From NCBI GenBank assembly GCA_963842725.1, contig CAWJHN010000004.1, forward strand, positions 1,984,001 to 2,048,000: DNA of 64,000 nucleotides. Direction: 5' to 3'. The position numbers and the translations under genes are program-made. The DNA is from UBA10649 sp963842725 (GTDB taxonomy: Bacteria > Actinomycetota > Actinomycetes > S36-B12). Of the stretch, positions 35,314 through 44,370 are shown piece after piece (positions within the stretch are counted from its first letter, which is position 1; every line of letters starts with the position of its first letter). The notes beneath the pieces were generated by a model that was given only the letters and a program-made list of their open reading frames with translations, did not search any database and was not told where the DNA came from.

Positions 35314-35319
35314 TACGCT
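35314..35319 (+). promoter_or_regulatory. Leaderless -10 element of the asparaginase gene
   Basis: TACGCT six bases before ATG 35326. A CCCTGAC triplet repeat at 35280-35300 overlaps the rsiG stop just upstream. Confidence 0.6.
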
Positions 35320-35325
35320 GCCCCG

Positions 35326-36270
35326 ATGAGCCACGCGGAGATCGCCCACGTCGTCCGGTCCTCCTTCGTCGAGGGCGCGCACCACGGCACCGTCGTGGCC
35401 CTGGACGCCTCCGGAGCCACCGTGGTGCAGGCGGGCGAACCGGCCGCGCCGATCTTCCCCCGGTCGGCGAACAAGCCGCTGCAGGTGGTCGCCATGCTGC
35501 GCGCCGGGCTCGAGCTGGAGCCGCATCTGCTCGCCCTGTCCACCGCCAGCCACGCCGGCGAGGGCTACCACCGGGACGGCGTCCGCCGGCTGCTCGCCGT
35601 CGCCGGGCTCGGCGTGGAGGCGCTGCAGACCCCGCCCGACCTGCCCAGCGGCGAGGAGGAGGCCGACGCGTGGCGCCGGGCCGGCCGCGCGCCGTCCGCC
35701 GTGGCGCACAACTGCTCGGGCAAGCACGCGGCGATGCTGGTCACCTGCGTGCTCAACGGGTGGCCGACCGCGACCTACCGCGCCCCGGATCACCCGTTGC
35801 AGCAGGCGATCCGGGAGACCGTCACCGACCTGTGCGGTGAGCCGATCGCGGCGACCGGGGTCGACGGGTGCGGCGCCCCCGTGTTGGCGATCTCCGCGAT
35901 CGGGCTGGCCCGGTCCTTCGCCAAGCTCGCCACCGCGGCTCCTGGGACACCGGAACACCGTGTCGCACAAGCGATCCGTACCCACCCGGAATGGGTGGGC
36001 GGAACCGGGTTCGACCTCACCCGACTGGTCCACGGACTCCCCGACGTGGTCGCCAAGGACGGTGCCGAGGGGGTGTTCGCCGCGGCCCTCCCCGACGGCC
36101 GGGCTTGCGTGGTGAAGATCGCGGACGGCGCGGACCGGGCCCGCGCGGTCGTGCTCGCCGCCCTGTTGCGCCGCCTGGGCGTGGAGGCACCGGTGCTGGA
36201 CGAGCTGTCCGACCAGCCGGTGCGTGGCGGGGGAACGTCGGTCGGCCGGATCGAGGCCGTGGGGTTCTAG
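35326..36270 (+). CDS. Asparaginase (asparaginase II family)
   Basis: Cytoplasmic-looking asparaginase of 314 residues that hydrolyses asparagine to aspartate and ammonia. Family blocks are FPRSANKPLQVVAMLRAGLE, STASHAGEGYHRDGV, AHNCSGKHAAMLVTCVLNGW and GVDGCGAPVLAISAIGLA. There is no signal peptide. It lies upstream of dtd with a small gap. Nitrogen supply through GlnR would be a logical control but no site was identified. Confidence 0.88.
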   Translation: MSHAEIAHVVRSSFVEGAHHGTVVALDASGATVVQAGEPAAPIFPRSANKPLQVVAMLRAGLELEPHLLALSTASHAGEGYHRDGVRRLLAVAGLGVEALQTPPDLPSGEEEADAWRRAGRAPSAVAHNCSGKHAAMLVTCVLNGWPTATYRAPDHPLQQAIRETVTDLCGEPIAATGVDGCGAPVLAISAIGLARSFAKLATAAPGTPEHRVAQAIRTHPEWVGGTGFDLTRLVHGLPDVVAKDGAEGVFAAALPDGRACVVKIADGADRARAVVLAALLRRLGVEAPVLDELSDQPVRGGGTSVGRIEAVGF

Positions 36271-36278
36271 GGGCGGCA

Positions 36279-36284
36279 TAGGGT
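36279..36284 (+). promoter_or_regulatory. Leaderless -10 element of dtd
   Basis: TAGGGT six bases before ATG 36291. Confidence 0.6.
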
Positions 36285-36290
36285 TGGCCC

Positions 36291-36716
36291 ATGCGGGCAG
36301 TGGTGCAACGGGTCACCCGGGCGCGGGTCCGGGTGGCCGGCGAGGTGATCGGGGAGATCACCCGACCGGGGCTGGCCGTGCTGGTCGGCGCCACCCACAC
36401 CGACACCCCCGCTCAGGCGCAGGCCCTGGCCCGCAAGGTCGCCACCCTGCGCATCCTGCGGGACGAGCGCAGTGCGCTGGACGACGCGGCGCCGGTGCTC
36501 GTGATCAGCCAGTTCACCCTCTACGCCGACACCGCCAAGGGCCGCCGCCCCTCCTGGTCGGCCGCGGCCCCCGGGCCGGTCGCCGAACCTCTCGTGGACG
36601 CCGTGGCCGCCGCCCTGCGCGCGCAGGGACTCGAGGTGGCCACCGGCCGGTTCGGCGCGGACATGGCGGTCGAACTGGTCAATGACGGCCCGGTCACGCT
36701 GGTGCTGGAGGTCTGA
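36291..36716 (+). CDS. dtd: D-aminoacyl-tRNA deacylase
   Basis: Removes D-amino acids (and glycine from tRNA-Ala) mis-attached to tRNA. The 141-residue protein has MRAVVQRVTRARVRVAGEVI, the catalytic SQFTLYAD with the GRRPSW loop, and a C-terminal NDGPVTLVLEV. The Gly-cisPro part is seen as NDGPVT. The macro-domain gene begins two bases after the stop, giving a dtd-macro-phosphatase run. Confidence 0.92.
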   Translation: MRAVVQRVTRARVRVAGEVIGEITRPGLAVLVGATHTDTPAQAQALARKVATLRILRDERSALDDAAPVLVISQFTLYADTAKGRRPSWSAAAPGPVAEPLVDAVAAALRAQGLEVATGRFGADMAVELVNDGPVTLVLEV

Positions 36717-36718
36717 CG

Positions 36719-37258
36719 GTGCGGATCGAGGTCGTCGAGGGTGACATCACCACGCAGCAGGTCGACGTGATGGTCAACGCGGCCAATGCGAGCCTGCTCG
36801 GCGGCGGCGGGGTGGACGGCGCGATCCATGCCGCGGCCGGCCCGAGACTGCTGGAAGAGTGTCGGAAAGCCCGCAAACCGCTGATGCCGCAAGGACTTCC
36901 GGTGGGTGAAGTGGTGGTCACCGGGGCCGGAGATCTGCCCGCCCGGTGGGTGGTGCACACCGTCGGCCCCAACCGCCACCGGGGTCAGAGGGACCCGGCG
37001 CTGCTCAGCGCCTGCTTCCGCAACAGCCTGCTCGCGGCCGCCAGACTGGGCGCGCGCTCGGTGGCCTTCCCGGCGATCAGCGCCGGGGTCTACGGCTGGG
37101 ACGTGCGGGAGGTGGCCCGGATCGCCGTGGCGGCGGTGCGCGGGGTGGAGGCCGAATGGGCCGCCCAGGGCGAGGCCGCCCCGGTGGAGCTGGTGCGTTT
37201 TGTGCCGTTCGGTCCCGCCGCGGCCGTCGCGTTCACCGCCGCCCTGGCCGAGGAGTAG
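36719..37258 (+). CDS. Macro domain protein (O-acetyl-ADP-ribose deacetylase type)
   Basis: Stand-alone macro domain of 179 residues that should bind ADP-ribose and cleave its esters. IEVVEGDITTQQVDVMVNAA, NASLLGGGGVDGAIHAAAGP and PAISAGVYGWDVREVARIA are the ADP-ribose-binding loops. The GTG start is two bases after dtd. The following histidine phosphatase gene begins three bases after its stop. Confidence 0.9.
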   Translation: MRIEVVEGDITTQQVDVMVNAANASLLGGGGVDGAIHAAAGPRLLEECRKARKPLMPQGLPVGEVVVTGAGDLPARWVVHTVGPNRHRGQRDPALLSACFRNSLLAAARLGARSVAFPAISAGVYGWDVREVARIAVAAVRGVEAEWAAQGEAAPVELVRFVPFGPAAAVAFTAALAEE

Positions 37259-37261
37259 CCG

Positions 37262-37942
37262 ATGGACGTCGTGCTGATCCGCCATGCCCAATCGGGCAAC
37301 AACCTGCTCTGGGAACAGAACGGGTCCAGCCGAGGTCGCTCGGCCGATCCCGCGCTCACCCCGCTCGGCCTGACCCAGGCCCAAGCCGTCGCCGACGCCT
37401 TCGCCGCCGGCGACTACCCACGCCCGACCCACCTGTTCACCAGTCTGATGCTGCGTGCCGTGCAGACCGCCGCGCCGATCGCCGACGCTCTCGACCTGCC
37501 CCTGATCGGGCACGCCGAGACGTTCGAGTTCTACGGCCCGGTCGAGTACGACCCGGACGATCCCGAGCGTCGTTGGCACCATCCGGGTGCCGCGGGCTCC
37601 ACCCTGCAACAGCTGACCCCTCGGCTGACACTGCCCGACCAGGCCGGTGAGGACGGCTGGTGGGCGGGGCCGGTCGAGGACGAGGCGACCTGCGACGCCC
37701 GTGCCCGCCGCGTCGTTCGTGACCTGATCCTGGCCCACGGGCGTGACGCCGTCCTGGCCCTGGTCACCCATGGCACGTTCACCCAGTACCTGATCCGGGC
37801 GCTGCTCGGCGTGCCGACGATGACCGGGTGGCTGGCGATCGACAACACCGCGGTGTCGCACTTCCGCCAGGTCGAGGGGCTCACCGTGGCCGCCTGGATC
37901 AACCGAGTGGGTCACTTGCGCGCCGATCAGCGCAGCGAGTAG
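37262..37942 (+). CDS. Histidine phosphatase superfamily protein
   Basis: A 226-residue enzyme of the phosphoglycerate mutase-like fold. The catalytic motif reads LIRHAQSGNN, with RHA in place of the usual RHG, and the second catalytic His lies in LVTHGTFTQY. TSLMLRAVQTAAPIADAL is the conserved arginine region. Substrate unknown. It ends the dtd-macro operon and converges with the gene on the other strand after ten bases. Confidence 0.82.
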   Translation: MDVVLIRHAQSGNNLLWEQNGSSRGRSADPALTPLGLTQAQAVADAFAAGDYPRPTHLFTSLMLRAVQTAAPIADALDLPLIGHAETFEFYGPVEYDPDDPERRWHHPGAAGSTLQQLTPRLTLPDQAGEDGWWAGPVEDEATCDARARRVVRDLILAHGRDAVLALVTHGTFTQYLIRALLGVPTMTGWLAIDNTAVSHFRQVEGLTVAAWINRVGHLRADQRSE

Positions 37943-37952
37943 CGCCGGCGGA

Positions 37953-38558
37953 TCAGTCGGCCCGGGTCACCAGGTAGGTGCCCGCCTGGCCGGTCGAGGC
38001 CATGGCACCGGCCACGCTCTCGGCCACGGCCTGCGACTCCCGCCGGGTCACCTCCACCCGGTGGCCGAAGGGATCCTGGCGCCAGACCACCCACTGCTCG
38101 GGCACAGCGGGCCCGGCAGCTGCCCGGGCCGCCGCGGCGACCACCTCGTCGGCCAGCGGGTCGACCTGTACCGGCAGCGAGGTGTCCACCTGCACCACCG
38201 GCCAGTCCGCCGCGTGGTGCGCCGGCCCACCGGCCACACCGCCGCCGCAGTTCACCTCGATCACCTGCCCGGACAGGTTCAGTGCCTCGTGCGGCCCGAT
38301 ACCCTCCAGCACGCCTCCGCCGCAGTCCGCGGCCATCGCCAGCAGGGCACTGGTGCAGGCCTGGCTGAGCTGCTCCGCGGTCTGCCCGTCGGTCAGGTCG
38401 AGCACACCGACCAGGGCGGACTGCAGGGTCTGCCGGACCAGCAGCGGCAGTCCGAGGGCCGGAGCCAGGTCACGGGCCACTGCTGAGGCCCCGTCGGTGC
38501 GGTTCCCGGAGATGACGACGAACAGGCCGGAGCCCTCCGCCGCGAGTGGTGCGATCAT
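37953..38558 (-). CDS. Degenerate P-loop kinase-like protein
   Basis: I infer a distant AAA_33/nucleotide-kinase relation. ATG 38558 has GAAAGG six bases upstream and gives 201 residues. The segment VVISGNRTDGASAVARDLAP then LGLPLLVRQTLQSALVGVLD has the pattern of kinases with a P-loop followed by LGLPLLSKDT, but the Gly-Lys-Ser/Thr of the P-loop is missing. VVQVDTSLPVQVDPLADEVV near the middle resembles the kinase segment that follows the lid. An intact ATP site is unlikely, so this may be a pseudo-kinase. Neighbours give no hint of its role. Confidence 0.5.
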   Translation of the reverse strand: MIAPLAAEGSGLFVVISGNRTDGASAVARDLAPALGLPLLVRQTLQSALVGVLDLTDGQTAEQLSQACTSALLAMAADCGGGVLEGIGPHEALNLSGQVIEVNCGGGVAGGPAHHAADWPVVQVDTSLPVQVDPLADEVVAAAARAAAGPAVPEQWVVWRQDPFGHRVEVTRRESQAVAESVAGAMASTGQAGTYLVTRAD

Positions 38559-38711
38559 GAAGGACCTTTCTACCGGGTCCGCCCCGTGTCGGAGCATGCG
38601 ACGCGTCGTCCGAACCGACCTTCCTGGTGTGGTCGGACACCGAGCGTGCCACGATACCCGTGACTTATCGTGCCTATGCGTCACCGAAGGTATGAAGGAG
38701 GTTGCGGTCGC

Positions 38712-39533
38712 GTGGCAGCCAGGACCGTCGCCATCTGGGGGAGTTGCGCCACCCGCGACGCCTTCGCGGTCGCCTCCCGTCAGGAGGAGCTCGAGCGTGA
38801 GCTGCCGTTGGTCTACTACGGCGCCCGGAGCTCCTGGATCAGCCAGGCGTCACCTCCCTGGCCGCAGCCCCATCCCGACCTCGGCGGCGAGGTCAACGGG
38901 TTCGGCCGGCGCATGGTTCAGGAGGACCTCGGCAAGACGATCGTCGACCAGCTGGTCGAGCTCCAGCCGGACATCGTGGTGTTCGACCTGATCGACGAGC
39001 GCCTGCCGATCGTCCGGACCGGGAAGATCTGGCTCACCGCGTCCAACTACGCCAAGCAGACCGATCTGGGCCGGCGCGTGATCGCTGAGGCCGACCAGAC
39101 CTGCACGATGACCCAGCCCGCCCGGTCGCGCCTGTTCTCCGCCGCCGTCCGACCGGTGGCCCGGCGGCTGATCCGTGAGCTGCCGCGGACCGCCTTCGTG
39201 CTCAACGAGGCGCCGTACACCGTCCGGGTCGGCGGTGGCGGCGCCCTGCCCGAGCCGGCGGCCGGGTGGGCGCGCGAGCTCGACGAGGCCCAGCAACCGC
39301 TGTTCCGGGCGCTGATCGGCGCGATGGGCGGCCGGCTGCTGCGCGCCACTCCGCCGCCCGAGGTGGCGCTGGCCGACCCGGATCATCGCTGGGGCGTCAC
39401 CAGCTATCACTACGTCGAGGACTACTACCACTGGTTCCTCGACACCCTGCTCGCCGTCGAGCCACCGGCTGAGACCGGCGCGGGCAGCCGGATCCGACTG
39501 CCCTCGGCGTTGCGCGGCGTGCTGCGCCGCTAG
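38712..39533 (+). CDS. DUF6270-like protein
   Basis: The GTG at 38712 follows AAGGAGG by about ten bases, giving 273 residues. The N-terminus TVAIWGSCATRDAFAVAS carries the GSC(V/A)TRD motif of DUF6270 proteins found in capsule and glycopolymer loci, possibly SGNH-like esterases. DIVVFDLIDERLPIV and GVTSYHYVEDYYHWFLDTL, with a possible catalytic His, are further blocks. No signal peptide or membrane segment is seen. Its stop overlaps that of the converging methyltransferase gene. Confidence 0.6.
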   Translation: MAARTVAIWGSCATRDAFAVASRQEELERELPLVYYGARSSWISQASPPWPQPHPDLGGEVNGFGRRMVQEDLGKTIVDQLVELQPDIVVFDLIDERLPIVRTGKIWLTASNYAKQTDLGRRVIAEADQTCTMTQPARSRLFSAAVRPVARRLIRELPRTAFVLNEAPYTVRVGGGGALPEPAAGWARELDEAQQPLFRALIGAMGGRLLRATPPPEVALADPDHRWGVTSYHYVEDYYHWFLDTLLAVEPPAETGAGSRIRLPSALRGVLRR

Positions 39534-40348
39534 GCCTGCGGCCCGCCGGGTCTGACCGCCGACCAGGCCACGGTCACCTCGCCGAGCCGCCACCGGGCCG
39601 GTCCGTCCAGCACCGGCCACCCTGCGTCGAGCAGCGAGCGGGCGCCGGCCACCCACCGCTGCCGGGCTCCGAAGGCGGCCAGGGCGGCATGCCGGGACCA
39701 CGCGTCGTCCAGCGCCGTGAACAGCGCGTGCACGCCCTCGCCCGGCACGTTGCGGTGGATCAGCGCCTTGGGTAGTCGTTCGGCCAGCTCCCCGGGTCGC
39801 TCCAGCCCGGCCAGACGGGTGGACAGTGTGAGCGAGATCGGCCCGTCGGCCTCGAGCGCGATCCACGCGGCGCGCCGCCCGATCTCGTCGCAGGTGCCGT
39901 CGACGAACAACCCGTCCGGCGCGAGGCGCTGCAGGACCGCGGCCCAGGCTGCGGGCACCTCATCCTCGCCGTACTGGCGCAACACGTTCAGCGCCCGCAC
40001 CAGGACCGGCCGCCGCCCGCCGGGAAGCGGCACCTCGAAACCGCCCCGCGCGAAGCTCAGCCCGTCCCCGCTCAACGGGGCGGCGGCGGCCACCCGGGCC
40101 GGGTCGATCTCGATCCCCACCACCTCGAGATCCGGGCGGACGGCGCGCAGTCGGTCGCGCAGCTCGATCGCGGTCACCGGGGTGGCCCCGTAGCCGAGAT
40201 CGACCACCACCGGGTCGGCTGCCCGGCGCAGCCGCCAGGCCTGCGGCCCGGCCAGCCAGCGGTCCACCCGGCGCAACCGGTTCGGGTTCGTCGTCCCGCG
40301 GGTCACCGTGCCCAGCGGCCGGGCACGGCGTGCGGGCGCAGGGGTCAC
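39530..40348 (-). CDS. Class I SAM-dependent methyltransferase-like protein
   Basis: Rossmann-like protein of 272 residues. PVVVDLGYGATPVTAIELRD is the SAM-binding motif I, and VVGIEIDPARVAAA the acidic loop after strand 2. A basic N-terminus (RGTTNPNRLRRVDRWLAG) is typical of an actinobacterial group whose substrate I do not know. It overlaps the stop of the DUF6270-like gene by four bases in convergent orientation. Confidence 0.75.
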   Translation of the reverse strand: MTPAPARRARPLGTVTRGTTNPNRLRRVDRWLAGPQAWRLRRAADPVVVDLGYGATPVTAIELRDRLRAVRPDLEVVGIEIDPARVAAAAPLSGDGLSFARGGFEVPLPGGRRPVLVRALNVLRQYGEDEVPAAWAAVLQRLAPDGLFVDGTCDEIGRRAAWIALEADGPISLTLSTRLAGLERPGELAERLPKALIHRNVPGEGVHALFTALDDAWSRHAALAAFGARQRWVAGARSLLDAGWPVLDGPARWRLGEVTVAWSAVRPGGPQA

Positions 40349-40358
40349 GCAGCGCAGG

Positions 40359-40784
40359 TTACGGGACGTCCCGGCGCCGCAACCGGCGCCCTGCGGCGGT
40401 GAGGACGAGGGCCTCGAAGGCGATCCCGGCTACAACGGCCGGCGCGATCGCGGGCATGCCTTCGGTGAAGAACTTCTGCGGCCCGAAGACCAGGATCGAG
40501 GCGAGCGCCGTCAGGGCACCCAGCGCGTAGCCGGCTCGGACCGTGGCCGGCGAGCCGTGCCGCAGCCACACCATCGCGGCGATCCCGGTCGCGACCAGGG
40601 TGACGATGAAGGGGACCACGGCCAGCGGAGGATGGGGCTGGGTGCGGGTGAACGCGGCGATCAGGGTGCCGACCTGCAGGGTGGTCAGGCCGAGCAGGCC
40701 GCCGGCGGCGAGGGTGTGATCCGCGGCGGCTCGCCGGGTTGCTGCAGCAGGGCTCATGGGGTCGGCGTGGTCGAGGGGTGTCAC
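40359..40784 (-). CDS. Four-helix membrane protein, probable TetR target
   Basis: A 141-residue protein with four hydrophobic segments (TLAAGGLLGLTTLQVGTLIA, LAVVPFIVTLVATGIAAMVW, AGYALGALTALASILVFG, AIAPAVVAGIAFEALVLTA). The GTG at 40784 is preceded by AAGGAG. It is divergent from a TetR regulator with two matching operators between them, so its expression is probably repressed by that protein. Function unknown. Confidence 0.65.
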   Translation of the reverse strand: MTPLDHADPMSPAAATRRAAADHTLAAGGLLGLTTLQVGTLIAAFTRTQPHPPLAVVPFIVTLVATGIAAMVWLRHGSPATVRAGYALGALTALASILVFGPQKFFTEGMPAIAPAVVAGIAFEALVLTAAGRRLRRRDVP

Positions 40785-40798
40785 GGGAGGCTCCTTAT

Positions 40799-40849
40799 CG
40801 AACTGGCTGGTTCGGTTAGTGATGAGCTATATTCGAACCCGTTAGTTCG
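40799..40849. promoter_or_regulatory. Paired TetR-type operators in a divergent promoter
   Basis: Two CGAAC-N6-GTTCG inverted repeats lie at 40799-40814 and 40834-40849, centres 35 bases apart. A TATATT hexamer at 40828-40833 touches the second site and could be the -10 of the regulator gene. Confidence 0.7.
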
Positions 40850-40875
40850 ATTAATGTCAAGCCCTGGAGTCGTTC

Positions 40876-41544
40876 ATGGCCGCAGCACGACCAGTGACGT
40901 CGTCGCGCAGCGGGCGGGGTCGCCCGAGTGCAGCCGATGTCCGGCAGCGCCGGCAGGCCGTGCTCGCCGCCACCGCAGAGCTGTTGGCCGCCAAGGGTTT
41001 CCGTGGAGCCACCACCACGGCGATCGCCGAGCAGGCCGGGGTGTCGAAGGAGTCGCTGTACTCCTGGTTCGGGGACAAGAACGCGCTCGTCGCTGCGCTG
41101 GTCGAGGCCAACGCCGCCCGGATGAACCAGCAGATCGACCACGGCCTGGCTCGCGAAGGGGCTGTCCAGCACACCCTGGAGGCGTTCGCCGGGCACCTGT
41201 TGACCCTGCTGGTCAGCCCGACGTCGATCGCGATCAACCGCGCCGCGATCGCCGAGCTTCCCGGCTCTGCGGTGATGGCGCAGGCCCTGCTCGAGCACGG
41301 CCGCCGGTCCAGCGGCGCCCTGGCGGAGCGCTACCTGGCCGACTGCATGGAGCGTGATCTGCTGCCCCGGGCCGACCCCGCCCGAGCGTTCGAGCTGCTC
41401 TACGGGCTCACGGTCCAGGACACCCAGATCCGGTGCCTGCTCGGCGAGGCGCCGCCTGACGCCGATGCCATCGAGCGTCAGGCGGCGCACGCCGTCCGCC
41501 GGTTCGTGCACCTGCTGGAGGTCGAGGCCGGGCTCAGCCCTTGA
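40876..41544 (+). CDS. TetR/AcrR family transcriptional regulator
   Basis: Repressor of 222 residues. The N-terminal HTH reads AVLAATAELLAAKGFRGATT then AIAEQAGVSKESLYSWFGDK. The ligand domain is helical and includes AINRAAIAELPGSAVMAQAL, as in regulators of the TetR_C group with a conserved second domain. Its own promoter region contains two operators, so autoregulation and control of the divergent membrane gene are likely. Its end overlaps the end of rtcB on the other strand by 11 bases. Confidence 0.88.
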   Translation: MAAARPVTSSRSGRGRPSAADVRQRRQAVLAATAELLAAKGFRGATTTAIAEQAGVSKESLYSWFGDKNALVAALVEANAARMNQQIDHGLAREGAVQHTLEAFAGHLLTLLVSPTSIAINRAAIAELPGSAVMAQALLEHGRRSSGALAERYLADCMERDLLPRADPARAFELLYGLTVQDTQIRCLLGEAPPDADAIERQAAHAVRRFVHLLEVEAGLSP

Positions 41545-42771
41545 CGCAGACCACCTGGCGCAGCTGGTGCACCACCTCGACCAGGTCGGACTGGGCCGCG
41601 ATCACTTCGCGCACGTCCTTGTACGCGCCCGGGATCTCGTCCACGACGCCGCTGTCCTTGCGGCACTCCACCCCGGCCGTCTGCGCGGCCAGGTCGGCCT
41701 CGGTGAAGGTCTTGCGGGCCTTGTTCCGGCTCATCCGCGCCCAGCCCCGTGCGAGGCCGAGCAGAACGAGGCCGGGTTGCCCAGGCCCCGCACGATGTAG
41801 GACCCGGTGCCCATCGACCCCGGGATGATCCCGAGGTCGCCGGCACCTGCCCGGATCGCCCCCTTGCGGGTGACCAGCACCTCGACGCCGTCGTGCACCT
41901 CCTCCGCCACGTAGTTGTGGTGGCAGGAGATGGGCTCGCCGAAGCTCACCCGGGCGCCGGCGAAGACCCCGCGGACGACGTCCTGCAGCAGGGCCAGCAT
42001 CACCGCCCGGTTGCGCCGGGCGTAGTCCTGGGCCCAGAACAGGTCTCGCCGGTAGGCGGCCATCTGCGGGGTGTGCGCCACGAAGACGGCCAGGTCCCGG
42101 TCGGGCAGGTCGGCGTTGTGCGGCAGCGCCATGGCCCGCGCGATGTGGGCCTGGGCGAGCAGGTTGCCGATACCCCGCGACCCCGAGTGCAGCATCAGCC
42201 ACACCGGTGCCGCCGCGTCGCCGGCGCCGTCCGCCCCGACCTCCAGGCACACCTCGATGAAATGGTTCCCGCCACCCAGGGTGCCCAGCTGTGCGTGGGC
42301 CTTGCCCTTCCGGTCGTGCACCGAGGCGTCGAGCGCGTCGAACCCGCTCCAGAACGAGGCCCAACCGGCGGCGCCCGTGTCGCCGCCGGCGCTGCTCAGG
42401 GAGGGCAGGCGCGCGACGTCCACCGGTTCGGCGTGGCCGGCGAACCCGACCGGGATCGCCGCCTCGATCCGGGCCCGCAGCCGGGAGAGGTCCTCGGGCA
42501 GGTCCTCGGCGGTGAGCGAGGTGCGCACGGCCGCCATCCCGCAGCCGATGTCCACCCCGACCGCCGCCGGGCTGATCGCATCGCGCATGGCGATCACCGA
42601 GCCGACCGTGGCGCCCTTGCCGTAGTGCACGTCGGGCATCACCGCGAGCCCGTGCACCCACGGCAGGGCGGTCACGTTGCGCAGCTGGCGCATCGCGGCG
42701 TCCTCGACCTGGGCCTCGTCGGCCCACATCCGGATCGGCACCCGGACCCCGGGTACCTCGGTGAACGGCAT
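41534..42771 (-). pseudogene. rtcB: RNA-splicing ligase RtcB, one frame break near the C-terminus
   Basis: RtcB joins 2',3'-cyclic phosphate or 3'-phosphate RNA ends to 5'-OH ends, using GTP and manganese. ATG 42771 follows GGGGAGC. Blocks include VMPDVHYGKGATVGSVIAMR, GVDIGCGMAA, LGTLGGGNHFIEV, LMLHSGSRGIGN and SCHHNYV. Near 41748 the frame ends as SHGAGRG, while the next frame continues with RMSRNKARKTFTEADLA. One missing C restores the family sequence SHGAGRRMSR, which holds the guanylylation His, and the total length (one base short of a multiple of three) agrees. Restored length is about 412 residues. No rtcA or rtcR is adjacent. Confidence 0.88.
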
Positions 42772-42990
42772 CGTCCTGCTCCCCTCGTGAATGATCTCTC
42801 GCAAGCGCCCCCATGAGGCCACACAGGCGCTGACGATGACAACCGAGTTCCGCGCAGAATCGGCCCCCGCAGGCGCGCGATGATCGGGTCGGCTAGCGTT
42901 TCGGGAAGGTGTTCGGGGCTGTGAGGCGTTAGTGCGGTGGACGGCGGCCGCCCACGGCTTCCGGCACGGCGCACGGCGAACGAGGAGCGA

Positions 42991-44370
42991 ATGCACGCAA
43001 AGGTGACACGGGTCGACCAGCCCTCGCGGGTGGCGATGCTCTCGGTGCACACCTCGCCGATGGAGCAGCCGGGCACCGGCGACGCGGGCGGGCTGAACGT
43101 CTACGTGGTGGAGACCGCCAAACGGCTGGCCGAGCGCGGCACCGAGGTGGAGATCTTCACCCGGGCCACCAGCAGTGACCAGCCCTCGCTGGCCACACTG
43201 GTGCCCGGGGTGCGCGGTGCGGCACATCGTGGCCGGGCCGTTCGAGGGTCTGTCGAAGAACGACCTGCCCGGTCAGCTGTGCGCGTTCGCCGCCGGCGTG
43301 ATGCGGGTCGAGGCCCGCCACGAGCCCGGCTGGTACGACCTGATCCACTCCCACTACTGGCTGTCCGGACAGGTCGGTTGGCTCGCCGCAGACCGCTGGC
43401 AGACCCCGCTGGTCCACACCATGCACACCATGGCCAAGGTGAAGAATGCCGCCCTGGCCGAGGGTGACGTGGCCGAGCCGCCCGGTCCGGATCATCGGCG
43501 AGCAGCAGGTGGTGGACACTGCTGACCGGCTGGTCGCCAACACCACCGACGAGGCGCGGGAGCTGGTGGATCTCTACGGGGCCGAGCCCCGCAGGGTCGC
43601 CGTCGCCCCGCCCGGGGTCGACCTGGGGGTCTTCACCCCCGGCGGGCCCGACGCCCGGACGCTGGCCCGTCGCGCCCTCGGCCTGGACCCGCACTGCACA
43701 GATCCTGCTCTTCGTCGGGCGGATCCAGCCGCTGAAGGCCCCGGATGTGCTGATCCGCGCCGTCGCCGAGCTGGAGGCCGCGCGCAGGACGCAGGACCGT
43801 CGTCGCCTGGTGCTCGCCGTGCTCGGCGGGCCGAGCGGCAGCGGTCTCGACCACCCCGACGAGCTGCAGCAGCTGGCCCACGGCCTCGGCCTGGACGACG
43901 TGGTCACCTTCCGTCCACCGGTGCAGCGGCCGGTGCTCGCCGAGTGGTACCGCGCGGCCGACCTGGTCGCCGTCCCGTCCTACAGCGAGTCCTTCGGCCT
44001 GGTGGCGGTCGAGGCCCAGGCCTGCGGTACCCCGGTGGTGGCGGCCGCCGTCGGTGGGCTGCGCACGGCCGTGGACGACGGCCGCTCCGGGGTGCTGGTG
44101 CAAGGGCATGACCCGGTGGTCTGGGGCCAGGTGCTGGGCGGCCTGCTCGACGACCCGGCACGGCGGGATGCGATGGCCCGTGGCGCCGTCCGCCATGCCC
44201 GCCGGTTCAGCTGGGAGGCGACGGTCGACGCCCTGCTCGGGGTGTACGCCGCAGCGGTGCACGACCACCGCCGGGACAGCGCACTCGCCTTCGACCTTGC
44301 TGCCGTCGATGCTGCCGTCGATGCTGCCGTCGATGTGGGCGCCCCGATTCCGCTGGTGGCGGCACGATGA
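42991..44370 (+). pseudogene. mshA: Mycothiol glycosyltransferase MshA, three frame breaks as read
   Basis: First step of mycothiol synthesis: GT4 transfer of GlcNAc to inositol 3-phosphate. ATG 42991 follows GAGGAG. Frame one carries AMLSVHTSPMEQPGTGDAGG; frame two GPFEGLSKNDLPGQLCAFAA and YDLIHSHYWLSGQVGWLAAD; frame three GEQQVVDTADRLVANT; the last frame GRIQPLKAPDVLIRAVAEL, PSYSESFGLVAVEAQACGTP and the C-terminus. Breaks lie near 43221, 43487 and 43698, each one extra base. Removing three bases gives 458 residues, the usual MshA size. Conservation is high in every piece, so the gene is probably intact in the cell. Confidence 0.9.
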
